From the NCBI GenBank assembly GCA_006227875.1, contig SBFI01000099.1:1-5633 (forward strand): a stretch of 5,633 bases of DNA. Direction: 5' to 3'. The first letter of the stretch is position 1. The number at the start of each line of letters is the position of its first letter. Shown in pieces: positions 5,153-5,633 of this stretch. The position numbers and the translations under genes are program-made. Origin of the DNA: Acidobacteriota bacterium (GTDB lineage: Bacteria; Acidobacteriota; Thermoanaerobaculia; Multivoradales; JAHEKO01). The notes under the pieces are model-generated. The model had not been told where the DNA came from. It made no database searches and was given only the letters and a program-made list of their open reading frames with translations.

Positions 5153-5182
5153 CCCTGATCCAATTCACCCGATCCTGGTACG

Positions 5183-5232
5183 GCGATTGCTAATCGCTCC
5201 CCTCTGGGGACGAGAGTGGCCCGTGTAGGGCC
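5183..5232. other. Three small adjacent stem-loops after the dehydratase gene
   Basis: GCGATT/AATCGC (5183-5188 with 5192-5197), TCCCC/GGGGA (5198-5202 with 5206-5210) and GGCCC/GGGCC (5218-5222 with 5228-5232) follow one another 30-80 bases after the stop codon. None has a T-tract, so they do not look like classic intrinsic terminators. They may mark the end of the arsC-dehydratase transcript. Nothing else is seen in the 140-bp gap. Confidence 0.25.
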
Positions 5233-5292
5233 CGAAGAGCGGTCACCCCATGTCATTTTGACGCGGTTTGGGGCCGAACTTGCCTGAGCGTG

Positions 5293-5633
5293 ATGCATAA
5301 GAGACCAAGCAGAACCCGGCCCCTGGTGGCGATTACCGGAGCTTTGTTGATGGTTGCCTCGGCGCCCGGTCCTGCCAATGCCACCAAAGAGCTGGGCGAG
5401 GTGCTCTCCGGCTACGGTGTCCGGCCCGTCGTCCCTCCGACACCGGCCGTCGATTTCACTCTCCCCATGGCCCCCGGCGGATTGCAGTCCCTTTCCGACT
5501 ACGAAGGAAACTGGGTACTTCTGACCTTTTTGGCCTCCTGGTGCGGTCCCTGTCGAGCGGAGCTGCCGAGTCTCGAGCGGTTGTATCGAGAACGGTCCGG
5601 CGCCCCTCTAACCGTTGTCGGTGTCTCCATCGA
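5293..5633 (+). CDS. Exported TlpA/ResA-like thiol-disulfide oxidoreductase (partial, 3' end outside window)
   Basis: The first 113 residues are present and the frame is open at the window edge. Residues 1-30 form a Sec signal peptide: a basic start (Lys3, Arg4, Arg7, Arg9), a hydrophobic core (about 11-24) and an ANA cleavage site before Thr31. A thioredoxin-fold domain begins near 52 with VDFTLP (53-58). The redox motif is WCGPC (83-87), in the context LTFLASWCGPCRAELPSL (77-94), as in the TlpA/ResA/AhpC-TSA group. The protein should act outside the cytoplasmic membrane, reducing or isomerising disulfides, for example in cytochrome c maturation. The ATG at 5293 is chosen because it gives a proper signal peptide; an adjacent GTG at 5290 is the alternative, and no strong ribosome binding site is seen. 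A 140-bp gap separates it from the dehydratase, so it is probably its own transcription unit. Confidence 0.85.
   Translation, partial: MHKRPSRTRPLVAITGALLMVASAPGPANATKELGEVLSGYGVRPVVPPTPAVDFTLPMAPGGLQSLSDYEGNWVLLTFLASWCGPCRAELPSLERLYRERSGAPLTVVGVSI

Noticed and set aside
5258..5286. Sigma-70 promoter for the TlpA-like gene from TTGACG at 5258-5263
   Set aside because: The -35 box is good (5 of 6), but no acceptable -10 hexamer lies 16-18 bases downstream before the start codon.
5276..5302. Sigma-E-like GAACTT (5276-5281) upstream of the TlpA-like gene
   Set aside because: The matching -10 position falls inside the coding region, beyond the chosen start, and TAAGA is a poor match.

Overview
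This is a GC-rich bacterial chromosomal window. It has two multi-gene blocks that diverge from a 67-bp gap (3670-3736), and both window ends cut genes. A low-potential 2-oxoacid:ferredoxin oxidoreductase, SufT and GTAGGG-bounded palindromic intergenic repeats would suit an anaerobic or facultative member of a group such as Acidobacteriota or a former deltaproteobacterial lineage. No rRNA or clade-specific marker is present, so the taxonomy is only a guess.

The leftward (minus-strand) block reads: threonine ammonia-lyase with a C-terminal ACT domain (ilvA, GTG start at 3669), then sufT (Fe-S assembly, start 2229), then a VorB-type alpha subunit of a 2-oxoacid:ferredoxin oxidoreductase with two N-terminal [4Fe-4S] motifs (start 1417). 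Last come the first codons of a translationally coupled gene, probably the beta subunit (start 14). The rightward block reads: thioredoxin-type arsC (3737), a second fold-type II dehydratase without an ACT domain (4196), a 140-bp gap, and the start of an exported TlpA/ResA-like thioredoxin protein (5293) that runs off the window.

The most distinctive non-coding feature is a family of palindromic elements around sufT: one copy at its 3' end (about 1635-1681) and two in the 195-bp gap between ilvA and sufT (2235-2309 and 2380-2428). In two copies the element's terminal GTAGG supplies the in-frame TAG stop codon of the preceding gene (ilvA and sufT), in the same codon phase. A third copy occupies nearly the whole predicted 5' leader of sufT, next to an extended -10 promoter. 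The 260-bp gap between sufT and vorB is also full of inverted repeats, including a pair of mutually exclusive hairpins upstream of vorB.

Functionally, the leftward block could form a threonine catabolic route: threonine to 2-oxobutanoate (ammonia-lyase), then propionyl-CoA plus reduced ferredoxin (oxidoreductase), with SufT supporting Fe-S maturation. This is inference from gene order and known family chemistry. No previously undescribed protein system is evident. The repeat/stop-codon arrangement is the best candidate for something under-described.
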